A program made the position numbers and the translations under genes. This document shows positions 14,927 through 22,534 of a DNA stretch of 53,423 bases, piece by piece. Numbering within the stretch: the stretch's first letter is position 1; each line of letters opens with the position of its first letter. The stretch spans positions 1 through 53,423 of the forward strand of contig DVIM01000165.1 of the NCBI GenBank assembly GCA_018711265.1, given 5' to 3'. A model generated the notes under the pieces. It was given only the letters and a program-made list of their open reading frames with translations, did no database searches and had not been told where the DNA came from. The stretch is from Spyradocola merdavium. Its GTDB lineage: Bacteria; Bacillota; Clostridia; Christensenellales; UBA1750.

Positions 14927-15184
14927 ATGGAATCCCGATGCGGAATCCTTTGCAGCGCGTGTACCTACCGGGAGAAGACGGGCTGCACGGGCTGCCGGAA
15001 CCAGCAGCCGTTCTGGGGCGCGTGCCCGGTCCGGGGCTGCTGCGAGGCGCGCGGCCACGACCACTGCGGCGTTTGCGGAGACTTCGTCTGCAAGCTGCTG
15101 CACAGCTTCGCCTACGACGCGGAGCACGGCGACGGCGCCGGGGCGCGCCTGGAGACCTGCCGCAGGTGGGCAAAGGGCGACTGA
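14927..15184 (+). CDS. Small Cys-rich DUF3795-like protein
   Basis: The 85-residue protein has ten or more cysteines: CGILCSACTYREKTGCTGC near residue 5-23, then CPVRGCCEARGHDHCGVC and FVCKLL. The pattern of CxxC pairs suggests metal or Fe-S binding and resembles DUF3795 proteins, which have no assigned function. ATG 14927 follows GGAGGGG at 6 bases; an upstream in-frame ATG at 14885 lies in the operator and lacks a ribosome site. It is probably the target of the neighbouring WYL regulator. Confidence 0.75.
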   Translation: MESRCGILCSACTYREKTGCTGCRNQQPFWGACPVRGCCEARGHDHCGVCGDFVCKLLHSFAYDAEHGDGAGARLETCRRWAKGD

Positions 15185-15186
15185 CG

Positions 15187-15228
15187 CAGAGCGGGAGCGG
15201 AAGGCAAACACCTTCCGCTCCCGCTCTG
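15187..15228. terminator. 18-bp perfect hairpin between convergent genes
   Basis: CAGAGCGGGAGCGGAAGG (15187-15204) pairs perfectly with 15211-15228 around a CAAACA loop. It lies between the Cys-rich gene and the minus-strand GRE remnant, with no T-run on either strand. Confidence 0.65.
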
Positions 15229-15240
15229 TATGGGACGGGG

Positions 15241-17031
15241 TCAGGAGACCTGTTTGTCCAGGATGCGGTCGACGACGAGCTGGCGGAACTTGGGCGACAG
15301 GCTGGCGAAGTAGGCGCTGAAGCCCGTCACGCGCACCACCAGGTCGGGGTAGAGCGAGGGGTCCTCGTGCGCGGCGCGCACGCGCTCGGCGTCGATGACG
15401 TTGAGGTTGATGAGCGTGCCGCCCTGCGCGAAGTGGTCCTCGATCAGGGCCATGACCAGCTCGATTCCCTCCTCCTCCGTGGTCACGGAGGGCTCGAGCT
15501 CGATCTGCATGGGCGCGGTGTTGCCGTAGCCCGGCTGCACGGAGGCGATGGCCGCGCTCATGGCAGTGGCGGCGCCGTCCTTGCGGAAGCCGGGGTTGGG
15601 GTTTGCGCCGTGGGAGATGGGCTCCCCGGCGCGGCGGCCGTTGGGGGTGGCGCCGAGCGTCGCGCCCATGGTCAGCGTGTTCGCCCAGGAGAACAGGCCG
15701 GGAACCATCTGGAAGCCGTGCACGGGCGTGCGCTGCGCCTTGACCTCCCGCGTGAAGATCTGGGAAAGGCGCACGGCCAGGTCGTCCGCGTCGCTGCCGC
15801 CCTTGCCGTAGCGGTCCACGTTCTGCAGGAAGAGGCGCGCGCGCTCGCCCTCCGGCCCCTCCCAGTTGGTGTCCAGGTAGTGCAGGAGCTGGGCGTAGGT
15901 GAAGCGGTGCTCGCGCAGGACGCGCTGGCGGATGGCGGCCAGGCTGTCCGCCGCAACGGCCAGGGCCGAGCCGTCGATGCACCACAGATAGTGTTCCACG
16001 CCGCCGCCCGAGGCGTCCAGGCCCTTTTCGATGGTCCCGTGGCACATCAGGTCCAGCGGGAGCTCGGGCACGTTGCGGATCTGGTTGTCGTAGTGGAAGT
16101 CAAAGCCCTTGGCCAGCGTCTGGATCGCGATGCGCAGGTGCGCGGTGTACAGGTCGAGGATCTGGTCGATGCTCGGCTCGCCGTATTTCTCCACGGCCTC
16201 GCGCAATGCGATGTCCAGCACAACGGAGAAGTTGATCTTGACGCAGTCCATCATGGAGTATTCGCGCCCGGGGATGGCCAGCCAGTGGCAGCCGGAATTC
16301 GTGCGCATGCGCGCGTCCTCGATGGACACGCCCTCGTTGCGGACCAGGCCGCGCACGAGCGTCTCCATGCCCACAAAGCGCGGGTTCCCGTTCTTGTCCG
16401 CGAACTGGTACTCCACGGACTTGCGCAGCAGGTTGCGGTCTAGGCCCTTGCCCACGCAGACGCCCACGTTGGAGGGGAGCTTGAGCCGGTGCACGGCCTC
16501 GAGCACCAGGTAGGAGACGGGGTTGGTGGCGTCGCTGCCGTCGCGGTTGTAGCCGCCCAGGTGCACATAGGCGGTGTCCCGCAGCAGCAGGCACGCGATG
16601 AGGAAGACGGCGCGCTCGTCGTCCAGGGTTCCGGCGGCCGTCTCCCGCGCGTAGTAGGGGTAGAGCAGCGCGTCCAGCCGGCCCAGGGAGCCGCTGCCGT
16701 TGTAGGAGCGGCAGGCCATCTGGTACCAGAGGAGGAACTGGCACGCCTCCTCAAACGTCTCGGGCTTCGCGTGCGCGATCTTGCGGTTGAGCGCGCACAG
16801 GTGGCGCAGGTGCGCGGCGATCTCCGGGTCCGGAACGCCCGCCGCCAGCTGCGCCGCGATGCCGGAATAGGTGTCGATGCCGCGGGTGAAGGCGGCCGCC
16901 TTCCCGTTGCAGAACATGCCCTGGTGGTCGGTGATGTTCATGACGTCCTTGGCCACATAGCCCGCCTCGTACCACTGGCGCGCGGCGTGATAGTCATAGA
17001 GCGGGTCCTCCGCGGGAAGGAGCGCGACGTA
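15241..17031 (-). pseudogene. 5'-truncated glycyl radical enzyme (pyruvate formate-lyase family)
   Basis: About 597 codons remain, against roughly 780-850 for the family; about 200 N-terminal residues are missing. The open frame starts directly after a TAA and has no ribosome site; its upstream edge abuts the terminator of the lipoprotein gene. The glycyl-radical motif RVTGFSAYF is intact (Gly545, counting from GTG 16956). The active-site loop reads NSGCHWLAIPGREYS with Cys223, where many dehydratases and lyases of the family have GCVE. The general-base Glu is therefore absent, so the original reaction is unclear. No GRE activase gene is nearby. The body has no internal stops, so truncation is recent, or a restart at GTG 16956 or ATG 16941 is used. 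Confidence 0.75.
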
Positions 17032-17052
17032 TTAATGCGAAATTTTTGGGGA

Positions 17053-17091
17053 ACAAAAAGGAGAACAGGACGAAATTCGATCCTGTTCTCC
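17053..17091 (-). terminator. Terminator of the lipoprotein gene
   Basis: On the minus strand GGAGAACAGGA and TCCTGTTCTCC form a perfect 11-bp stem (17060-17070 with 17081-17091), followed by TTTTTG. Confidence 0.85.
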
Positions 17092-17109
17092 GCATAGGGG
17101 GCGCTTTTT

Positions 17110-17577
17110 TTATTCGGCCGTCAGGTAGTAGGCGGCCCACTGCGAGGCGATGCCGTTGCCGCCGATGACGTAGAGCTCGAGCAGCTGCGCGCCGGCGGGG
17201 ACTTCCACCTCCACGGACTCGCCCTGCACGGTCGTGGTCTGGCCGCCGTCAAAGCGGTAGCAGACGCTCGTGATGCCGCTGGAGTGCGTGCCGGAGAGGG
17301 TCAGCGTCGCGCCCGCGGGCACGGTGTTGAGGACGGCGTATTCGGGGATGGCATTCTCGTCCGGCTCCGCGGTGGCCTCCGCGGTGGGCGCGGCGGAAGC
17401 CTCCGCCGTCTCCTCGGGCTCGACCGTGGCCTCCAGGGCCTCACCGTTCAGCGAGACCACGACCGTCGGGCGGTCGATCTGCGACTCGTCCAGCGCGGGG
17501 GCGGCCGCAACGCAGCCCGTGAGCAGCAGCGCACCCGCAAGCGCGAGCGCAAGAATGGCAGCGAGTTTCTTCATCAT
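17110..17577 (-). CDS. Putative lipoprotein with a small beta-rich domain
   Basis: The 155-residue product has a lipoprotein signal MMKKLAAILALALAGALLLT with the lipobox LTGC, so Cys22 would be lipidated on the outer face of the membrane. Residues 50-75 are a Glu/Ala/Thr-rich spacer. The C-terminal ~75 residues (VLNTVPAGATLTLSGTH to YYLTAE) look like a single Ig-like or carbohydrate-binding beta sandwich. No enzyme motif is seen. It sits 24 bases after the epimerase gene on the same strand and may share its transcript. Confidence 0.7.
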   Translation of the reverse strand: MMKKLAAILALALAGALLLTGCVAAAPALDESQIDRPTVVVSLNGEALEATVEPEETAEASAAPTAEATAEPDENAIPEYAVLNTVPAGATLTLSGTHSSGITSVCYRFDGGQTTTVQGESVEVEVPAGAQLLELYVIGGNGIASQWAAYYLTAE

Positions 17578-17601
17578 GATCGGGGATTCTCCTTCGTTTT
17601 C

Positions 17602-18696
17602 CTAGATATTTAAGGGGATGAGCCCTTCCACGCGCTCGATGCCAAGGCCCGGCGCGTCGGGTACGGTGATCTTGCTGTCGGCAAAGACCGCGCCGCCCAC
17701 CACCGGGTTTTCGCGGCAGAGCGCGGGGCCGTCCAGGTCGATGCGGGTGATGACGCCGCGGGCCAGGGCCGCGTGCGCCGCGGCGGTGACGGCGATGTTG
17801 CCCTCGAGCATGCAGCCCATCATGCACTCCGCGCCAAAGGTCTTGGCGATGGAGGCGATGGTCATGGCGTTGTAGAGGCCGCCGGTCTTCATCAGCTTGA
17901 TGTTGACAAGGTCCGCCGCGTGCGTCTGCAGGATGTGGACGGCGTCCGCAGCGGAGAAGACGCTCTCGTCCGCCAGGATCGGCGTGTGCACGCGCTCGGT
18001 CACGTAGCGCAGGCCGTCCACGTCGTGCGCTTTGACCGGCTGCTCGACGAGCTCGGCGTTCAGCCCCGCGTCCTCCAGCCGGCCGATAATGCGCACCGCC
18101 TGGCGGGGCGTCCAGCCCTGGTTGGCGTCCACGCGCAGCACGGTGTCCGCGGGCACGGCCGAGCGGATCGCCGAAAGGCGCGCAAGGTCCAGCTCCACGT
18201 CGGTTCCGACCTTGACCTTGAGGATGCGGAAGCCGCGGCTGCAGGCGGCCAGGGAGTCGGCGACCATGGTGTCCACGTCGTTTACGCTGATGGTGATGTC
18301 CGTCTCCAGGCTCTCTCGCGCGCCGCCGAGCAGCTTGTAGAGCGGGATGCCCCACTTCTTGCCGATCAGGTCGTAGACCGCCATCTCCACCGCGGCCTTG
18401 GCCGAGGTGTTGTGGACCATCGCGCCCTCGATGGCGTCGTGCATCTCGTCCGCGTTCGTCACCTCGCGGCCGAGGATCTTGGGCGCGAGGAAGTCGCGGA
18501 TGGCGCCCGCGATGGAGGGAATCGTGTCGCCCGTGATGACGGCCGTGGGCGGCGCCTCGCCAAAGCCGAGGGCGCCCTCGTCCGTCTCCAGCGTCACGAC
18601 GACGTTTTCCATGTTTTCCACCGTGCGCAGCGCGGTCTTAAAGGGCGTGAGAAGCGGTATCTTCATCGTGTACAGATGGACAGCGGTTATCTTCAT
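17602..18696 (-). CDS. Dipeptide epimerase (enolase superfamily, muconate-lactonizing type)
   Basis: The 364-residue protein has an N-terminal capping domain and a TIM barrel. Catalytic features are Lys160-Val-Lys162 (KVKVG), metal ligands Asp190 (DANQGW), Glu218 (LVEQP) and Asp243 (LADESVF), and the second base Lys267 in IKLMKTGG. This combination is typical of L-Ala-D/L-Glu epimerases, which recycle murein dipeptides; other dipeptide specificities occur in the family. ATG 18696 follows a purine-rich AAAGGAGCAGGGGAAAG. It is followed by the lipoprotein gene. No murein peptide amidase is in the window. Confidence 0.87.
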   Translation of the reverse strand: MKITAVHLYTMKIPLLTPFKTALRTVENMENVVVTLETDEGALGFGEAPPTAVITGDTIPSIAGAIRDFLAPKILGREVTNADEMHDAIEGAMVHNTSAKAAVEMAVYDLIGKKWGIPLYKLLGGARESLETDITISVNDVDTMVADSLAACSRGFRILKVKVGTDVELDLARLSAIRSAVPADTVLRVDANQGWTPRQAVRIIGRLEDAGLNAELVEQPVKAHDVDGLRYVTERVHTPILADESVFSAADAVHILQTHAADLVNIKLMKTGGLYNAMTIASIAKTFGAECMMGCMLEGNIAVTAAAHAALARGVITRIDLDGPALCRENPVVGGAVFADSKITVPDAPGLGIERVEGLIPLNI

Positions 18697-18747
18697 CTTT
18701 CCCCTGCTCCTTTGCCGTGGTCTTCAAACTGCAATCCATTATACGAC

Positions 18748-18777
18748 AAAACGCCGGCCGAAACAAGACGGCCGGCG
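18748..18777 (-). terminator. Terminator after tspO
   Basis: CGCCGGCCG and CGGCCGGCG (18752-18760 with 18769-18777) form a 9-bp stem; on the minus strand TTTTG follows. It separates tspO from the epimerase gene. Confidence 0.75.
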
Positions 18778-18792
18778 CGCTTCGCCAAAAGT

Positions 18793-19272
18793 TCACGCGG
18801 GATTTTGCAGGAGAAAGGCCCAATTGAGCGCGAAAGCAAAGAGCCCCCAGAGCAGGTGCGGCAGGAGGAGCGCAAAACTCGCCCGGTGCGCGCGCCACAG
18901 CCCGCGCAGCGCAGATATAAGCGCGAGCAGCAGCAGCGCGAGAACCGCCGCCGCAGCGCCTATGGCGTGCAGGCGGAAGAAGACGCCCGTCCAGACCACG
19001 TTCAGCGCGCCCGCGGCCGCGAGCGCGGCGACCGTCCCCGCGCCCGGCCAGATGCCCCCGCGCAGGAGCGGATAGAGCGCCGCCGCCGCGCACAGGTAGA
19101 CGAGGGACCACGCCGCGGAATAGGCCCACGGCGGCGGGTTGAAGGCCGGCTTTTGCAGGGAGAGATACCAGGCGCTGTCCGCCTCCACGAGCAGGGCCGC
19201 CGGGACGGCCGCCGCCGCCACCGGCAGCGCGCACAGCAGGAGCGAGCGCCAAACGGACCGCGCTGGGCGCAT
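18793..19272 (-). CDS. tspO: TspO/MBR family membrane protein
   Basis: The 159-residue protein has five hydrophobic segments and the family landmarks: WYLSLQKPAFNPPPW near residue 35-49, a Trp/Asn-rich helix ALNVVWTGVFF, and a final helix LLWGLFAFALNWAFLLQN. TspO proteins bind porphyrins and other hydrophobic ligands and are linked to stress responses. ATG 19272 follows GAGGTGATG-type purines. It lies 46 bases after the HAD phosphatase gene and ends with its own terminator. Confidence 0.88.
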   Translation of the reverse strand: MRPARSVWRSLLLCALPVAAAAVPAALLVEADSAWYLSLQKPAFNPPPWAYSAAWSLVYLCAAAALYPLLRGGIWPGAGTVAALAAAGALNVVWTGVFFRLHAIGAAAAVLALLLLALISALRGLWRAHRASFALLLPHLLWGLFAFALNWAFLLQNPA

Positions 19273-19318
19273 AAACCATCACCTCTTCGCCCCCTATCCT
19301 GCGCAGAGCGGCGCAGGT

Positions 19319-19972
19319 TTATCCGAAGAGCGGGGAGGAAAACAGCTCTGCCGCGAGCGCTGGCAGGTCCGAAAAGCGCTCGAGCACGGCGTCCGGGCGC
19401 TCCGCACGACCAAATCCGTAGGCCGCGTGGACGAAGGGAATGCCGGCCAGGCGCGCGGCGCGCTCGTCGCCGTCCGTGTCGCCGAGGTAGAAGGCGCGCG
19501 GATTCCCGGCCTCCGCCAGCACCCTGCGGATGTTGCCGGCCTTGTCCAGGCCCGTGTCCCCGGGGCAGGCGTGCCCGCGGAAGCAGCGCGCCATGTCGTG
19601 CACCTCGAGGAAGATCTCGATGTAGCCGCTGTCGCAGTTGCTGACGATGAACAGGTCGTATGGGGTGCAGAGCGCCTCCAGCGCGGGGCGCAGGCCGTCG
19701 AAGAGCCGGCCGCCGCCGTGGGCGCGCAGGTAGGCGTATTCGCTCTGCGTGCACTCGGCCATGAGGGTTAGCGCCTCCGGCAAGGGCAGCGCCGGCAGCA
19801 TCAATGCCGCGATCTGCTCCGTGGTCTTGCCCATGTAGGCGCGCATGGCGTCCTCCGTCAGGTGGGCGCGCGCCTCCGGGCGCCGGTCCAGCACCTCGTT
19901 CCACGAGCGCACGACGGCAGAGACCGTGTCCCACAGCGTTCCATCCAGGTCAAAGACAATGGCGTCCTTCAT
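19319..19972 (-). CDS. HAD-family phosphatase (phosphoglycolate phosphatase-like)
   Basis: The 217-residue protein opens with the HAD motif FDLDGTLWDT (Asp8 nucleophile, Asp10 acid). It continues with a helical cap, motif II VSNCDSG (about 109-115), a Lys-containing segment, and motif IV YLGDTDGDERAA. Such enzymes dephosphorylate small sugar phosphates or phosphoglycolate. The substrate is not visible. It is upstream of tspO on the same strand and downstream of the membrane operon ending at 20034. Confidence 0.88.
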   Translation of the reverse strand: MKDAIVFDLDGTLWDTVSAVVRSWNEVLDRRPEARAHLTEDAMRAYMGKTTEQIAALMLPALPLPEALTLMAECTQSEYAYLRAHGGGRLFDGLRPALEALCTPYDLFIVSNCDSGYIEIFLEVHDMARCFRGHACPGDTGLDKAGNIRRVLAEAGNPRAFYLGDTDGDERAARLAGIPFVHAAYGFGRAERPDAVLERFSDLPALAAELFSSPLFG

Positions 19973-20033
19973 ACAGGTCCTCCCGAAAAAGGTTTTTCTC
20001 CATTCTAGCGCAGGGATGTTAAATCCGTTCGCG

Positions 20034-20153
20034 CTACTTCCGGCGCAGGAGCAGGAGCGTCACGGCCACGACCACGGCGACCAGGGCGAACGCCAGCCCG
20101 GCAAGGCCCGGCGCGAAGAACTCCCAGGGAAACACGATGACGTCCAGGAACAT
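20034..20153 (-). CDS. 39-residue single-pass membrane protein
   Basis: A short frame begins at ATG 20153 and ends with TAG at 20034-20036. It encodes MFLDVIVFPWEFFAPGL, a hydrophobic Ala/Val/Leu helix, and an RRK end: a one-helix membrane protein with a positive tail. A strong AAAGGAGG site lies 9 bases upstream, and only 17 bases separate it from the SH3-like gene. The hydrophobic helix plus RRK tail echoes the C-terminus of that gene (LVVLARRKQ). A partner or regulator of the membrane operon is likely; the function is unknown. Confidence 0.65.
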   Translation of the reverse strand: MFLDVIVFPWEFFAPGLAGLAFALVAVVVAVTLLLLRRK

Positions 20154-20170
20154 GGGACAGCGCCTCCTTT

Positions 20171-20953
20171 TTACTGCTTGCGGCGGGCGAGCACGACGAG
20201 CAGCGCGGCGCTGCCCAGGGCGACGACCGCCACCGCGCCGATGGCGAGGTACAGGCGGGTCCGGCCCGCCGCGGTCAGGGGCCCGACGGCGTCCGTCGCG
20301 GCCGGGGACTTCGCCGCCGCGGCGGCCTGCGGCGCGGTCGCGGGCAGGCTGGCGTTTTCCGGGTCCGCGCAGCAGATCCAGCCCTCGCGCCCGTAGAGGT
20401 AGGGGATGTAGACCCAGGTCTGCCCCTGCGCGTCCACATAGACCGCGTCATAGGGAAGAAAGTCGGCCTGCGTCAGGTCCTCTGGCGAGAGCTTGCCGTA
20501 GAGCTCGCCGGAGCCCGGGTACTCCCATAGGTAGACGGTGCCCTGCGGCACAAAGTCCGCAAGCTCGTCCGCATAGGGCGTGATCGCCTCCGCATGGTCC
20601 GTAAAGAAGTCGTCCCTGTCGTAGACCTTTTGCAGCGCGTCCAGGCGCACCCAGCAGCTCTCCTCGCCCTCCTCGTAGACGCCCCAGGCGGCGCCACCCG
20701 CATCTTCGTAGACGAAGGAGATGCGCAGTTCCCAACCCTCGGGAAAGGTGCACAGCGCGCGCCCATCCTCCGGGCTGACCACGCCTTCGACCCCGCCCGG
20801 GGAGAGGTAACGGTCGTTGACATAGGTGCACTCGTCCGCGTGCGCGGCGTAGAAGCCGTCCTGCGGCTCCCAGATGACGTCCGCGCGCGCCGGAAGGGGA
20901 AGGAGCGCCAGGACCAGAAGCGCGAGGATCGCGGCAATGTGTCGAATTTTCAT
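20171..20953 (-). CDS. Secreted SH3-like protein with C-terminal membrane anchor
   Basis: The 260-residue product has a signal peptide (MKIRHIAAILALLVLALL to ARAD), an extracellular part with Trp/Tyr-rich beta segments, and a C-terminal membrane helix followed by ARRKQ, without an LPXTG motif. The stretches TFPEGWELRISFVYEDAGGA and TWVYIPYLYGREGWICCADP read like bacterial SH3 units. An Ala-rich stalk (225-245) precedes the anchor. ATG 20953 follows GGAGG at about 12 bases. It sits between a small polytopic membrane protein and the 39-residue gene in one operon. The function is not known; cell-wall binding or sensing is a guess. Confidence 0.75.
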   Translation of the reverse strand: MKIRHIAAILALLVLALLPLPARADVIWEPQDGFYAAHADECTYVNDRYLSPGGVEGVVSPEDGRALCTFPEGWELRISFVYEDAGGAAWGVYEEGEESCWVRLDALQKVYDRDDFFTDHAEAITPYADELADFVPQGTVYLWEYPGSGELYGKLSPEDLTQADFLPYDAVYVDAQGQTWVYIPYLYGREGWICCADPENASLPATAPQAAAAAKSPAATDAVGPLTAAGRTRLYLAIGAVAVVALGSAALLVVLARRKQ

Positions 20954-20970
20954 CGGGAATTTCGCCTCCG

Positions 20971-21312
20971 TCAAGAGAGTGCGGACAGCAGCGCGCGCAG
21001 CGCCGCGCCCGTCAGGTAGGAAAAGGCGTTCGCGCCCAGGGAAAAGAGCAGGGGACGGCGCAGGCCCTCGGCCAGGCGCGCGTAGATCGCGCCCTCGACG
21101 AGCACGGCGGCGGCCTCCAGCGCAAGGTGCACGGGCCAGAAGGGGAAGAGGTTCCCCACGAGCGCGACCGGCGGGTTCGTCAGCAGGTTGACCAGCAGGA
21201 CCAGGCACGCGTTGCGCCGCCCGCGCACGCGGCAGAGCCGGGCGAACGCGCCCTCCAGGAGCAGCGTCAGCGCCAGGGACAGGAGCAGGCGGCGCGGCAG
21301 GTCAGCGAGCAC
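20971..21312 (-). CDS. Small polytopic membrane protein
   Basis: I take GTG 21312 as the start; it overlaps the stop of the MFS gene, so the two are coupled. The 113 residues contain about four hydrophobic helices with conserved-looking LVLLVNLLTNPPVAL near the first third and LAAEAAAVLVEGAIYARLAEG in the middle. The Asn-Leu-Leu-Thr-Asn-Pro segment recurs, as I recall, in uncharacterised clostridial membrane proteins. A longer frame upstream is only the antisense-like extension of the MFS gene in another frame. The function is unknown. Confidence 0.65.
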   Translation of the reverse strand: MLADLPRRLLLSLALTLLLEGAFARLCRVRGRRNACLVLLVNLLTNPPVALVGNLFPFWPVHLALEAAAVLVEGAIYARLAEGLRRPLLFSLGANAFSYLTGAALRALLSALS

Positions 21313-22378
21313 GGATCTGCACCCACTTGCGCAGGGGCAGCAGGCGCGACGGCGCGCGCTCCGGCGCGGGAAGGCTGGGCAGCAGCAGCGCCGCGGAAAC
21401 GGCGCACAGCGCGGCCGCGGTCCAGAGGCCCGCCGCGGGCGCAAGATTCAGCCCCACCGGCAGGAACCCTAGGAACAGCGCAAACGTCGTCAGCCCAAAG
21501 GCCAGGCCCTTGGCCCCCGGCAGAAGGCGCGCCAGGGCGCTGAGCGTCATGGGCATGGTCATGTTGAAGAGGAAGAGCGCCGCCGTGCCCGCGAGCGGGT
21601 TCTCCCCCAGCAGGAAGAGCGCGCCCGCGGCGAGCAGCGACGCGGGCCCGGCCCGGCGCGCGCCGAAGCGGTCCGCCGCAAAGCCGCCCGCGCACTTGCC
21701 CAGCACCACCGCAAGCACCGCGGCAAAGGACCAGCCGTCCGCCGCCTGCCAGGGCATCTGCACCGCCAGGCCGACATAGGAGCGCAGCACGACTACCAGA
21801 ACCAAACCCGCGACCGCGAGCGGCGCGGCCGGCCTGCGCCGCGGGCCGAACACGCCCCGCAGGCACAGCGCCGCGTTCCCCGAGCGGCGCAGGCGGCCGT
21901 AGAGGCGCGCGACAAAGAGGATCGCGCCCGCGCACAGCGCGAGCAGCAGGACCGCGCAGATCCCGGGGAACACTCCCGCGAGCGCCGACCCGGCGAACAG
22001 GCCCAGCGCCCCCGGGGAGACGAAGATCCCCAGCGCCGAGGCTTTCCGGCCGCTGTCGCCGAGCACGTCCACGCCGCCGCCCACGTGGAAGAGCGCGTTG
22101 CCCACCCCGGCGACGACCGCCAGCGCCAGGGGCGCGGCCGGCAGGGCGAACGCCGCGGCGACCAGGCCGCAGCCCAGCGCCGCAAGGCCCGCGTTCTTGT
22201 CCAGGCGGTCCGCGAGGATGCCCAGGGGCATTTGCAGCGCAAAGGCGCAGTAGTTATAGAGGAGAAATCCCTCCGGTCCGCCGGCGCGGCCGCTGCCCAG
22301 GAGCAGCAGCGCGCAGGCAAAATCCACAAAGAAGTGCGCCGCACTGTAGGCGATCAGGCGCGCGGAACGACCCTTCAA
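21302..22378 (-). CDS. MFS transporter
   Basis: The 358-residue protein has about 10-11 hydrophobic helices. The segment GNALFHVGGGVDVLGDSGRKASALGIFVSPGALG (about 92-125) resembles the helix 4-5 region of fosmidomycin-resistance-type MFS exporters. PLGILADRLDKN near residue 52-63 is the MFS loop 2-3 motif. It is slightly shorter than typical MFS proteins (~400). It is the first gene of a four-gene minus-strand operon with the 113-residue, SH3-like and 39-residue membrane proteins, which suggests a dedicated export or envelope function. Confidence 0.83.
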   Translation of the reverse strand: MKGRSARLIAYSAAHFFVDFACALLLLGSGRAGGPEGFLLYNYCAFALQMPLGILADRLDKNAGLAALGCGLVAAAFALPAAPLALAVVAGVGNALFHVGGGVDVLGDSGRKASALGIFVSPGALGLFAGSALAGVFPGICAVLLLALCAGAILFVARLYGRLRRSGNAALCLRGVFGPRRRPAAPLAVAGLVLVVVLRSYVGLAVQMPWQAADGWSFAAVLAVVLGKCAGGFAADRFGARRAGPASLLAAGALFLLGENPLAGTAALFLFNMTMPMTLSALARLLPGAKGLAFGLTTFALFLGFLPVGLNLAPAAGLWTAAALCAVSAALLLPSLPAPERAPSRLLPLRKWVQIRAR

Positions 22379-22474
22379 GCGAAATTCCCCCTCTCGCTGT
22401 CATCCAACGCCCATTGGACGTGTAAAAGATTGGAAAAGTTTCGCATCGCGGTGGGTTTTCCAGGCACGGGGCTT

Positions 22475-22505
22475 GACATTCGACCCACCTTTAGGTGTAA
22501 ACTAT
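22475..22505 (+). promoter_or_regulatory. Promoter with a 19-base spacer and central dyad (MerR-type layout)
   Basis: TTGACA (22475-22480) and TAAACT (22500-22505) are 19 bases apart. A CACCT-TT-AGGTG dyad (22488-22499) lies in the spacer. Over-long spacers with a dyad between the boxes are typical of MerR-family activated promoters. It drives the aldo/keto reductase. No MerR gene is in the window. Confidence 0.55.
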
Positions 22506-22534
22506 TCTTAACAAAACACAAGGGGGTTGCACAG

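Noticed and set aside
17032..17110. Missing N-terminus of the glycyl radical enzyme in another frame
   Set aside because: The upstream DNA is the terminator and then the lipoprotein gene; no GRE-like sequence is present in any frame.
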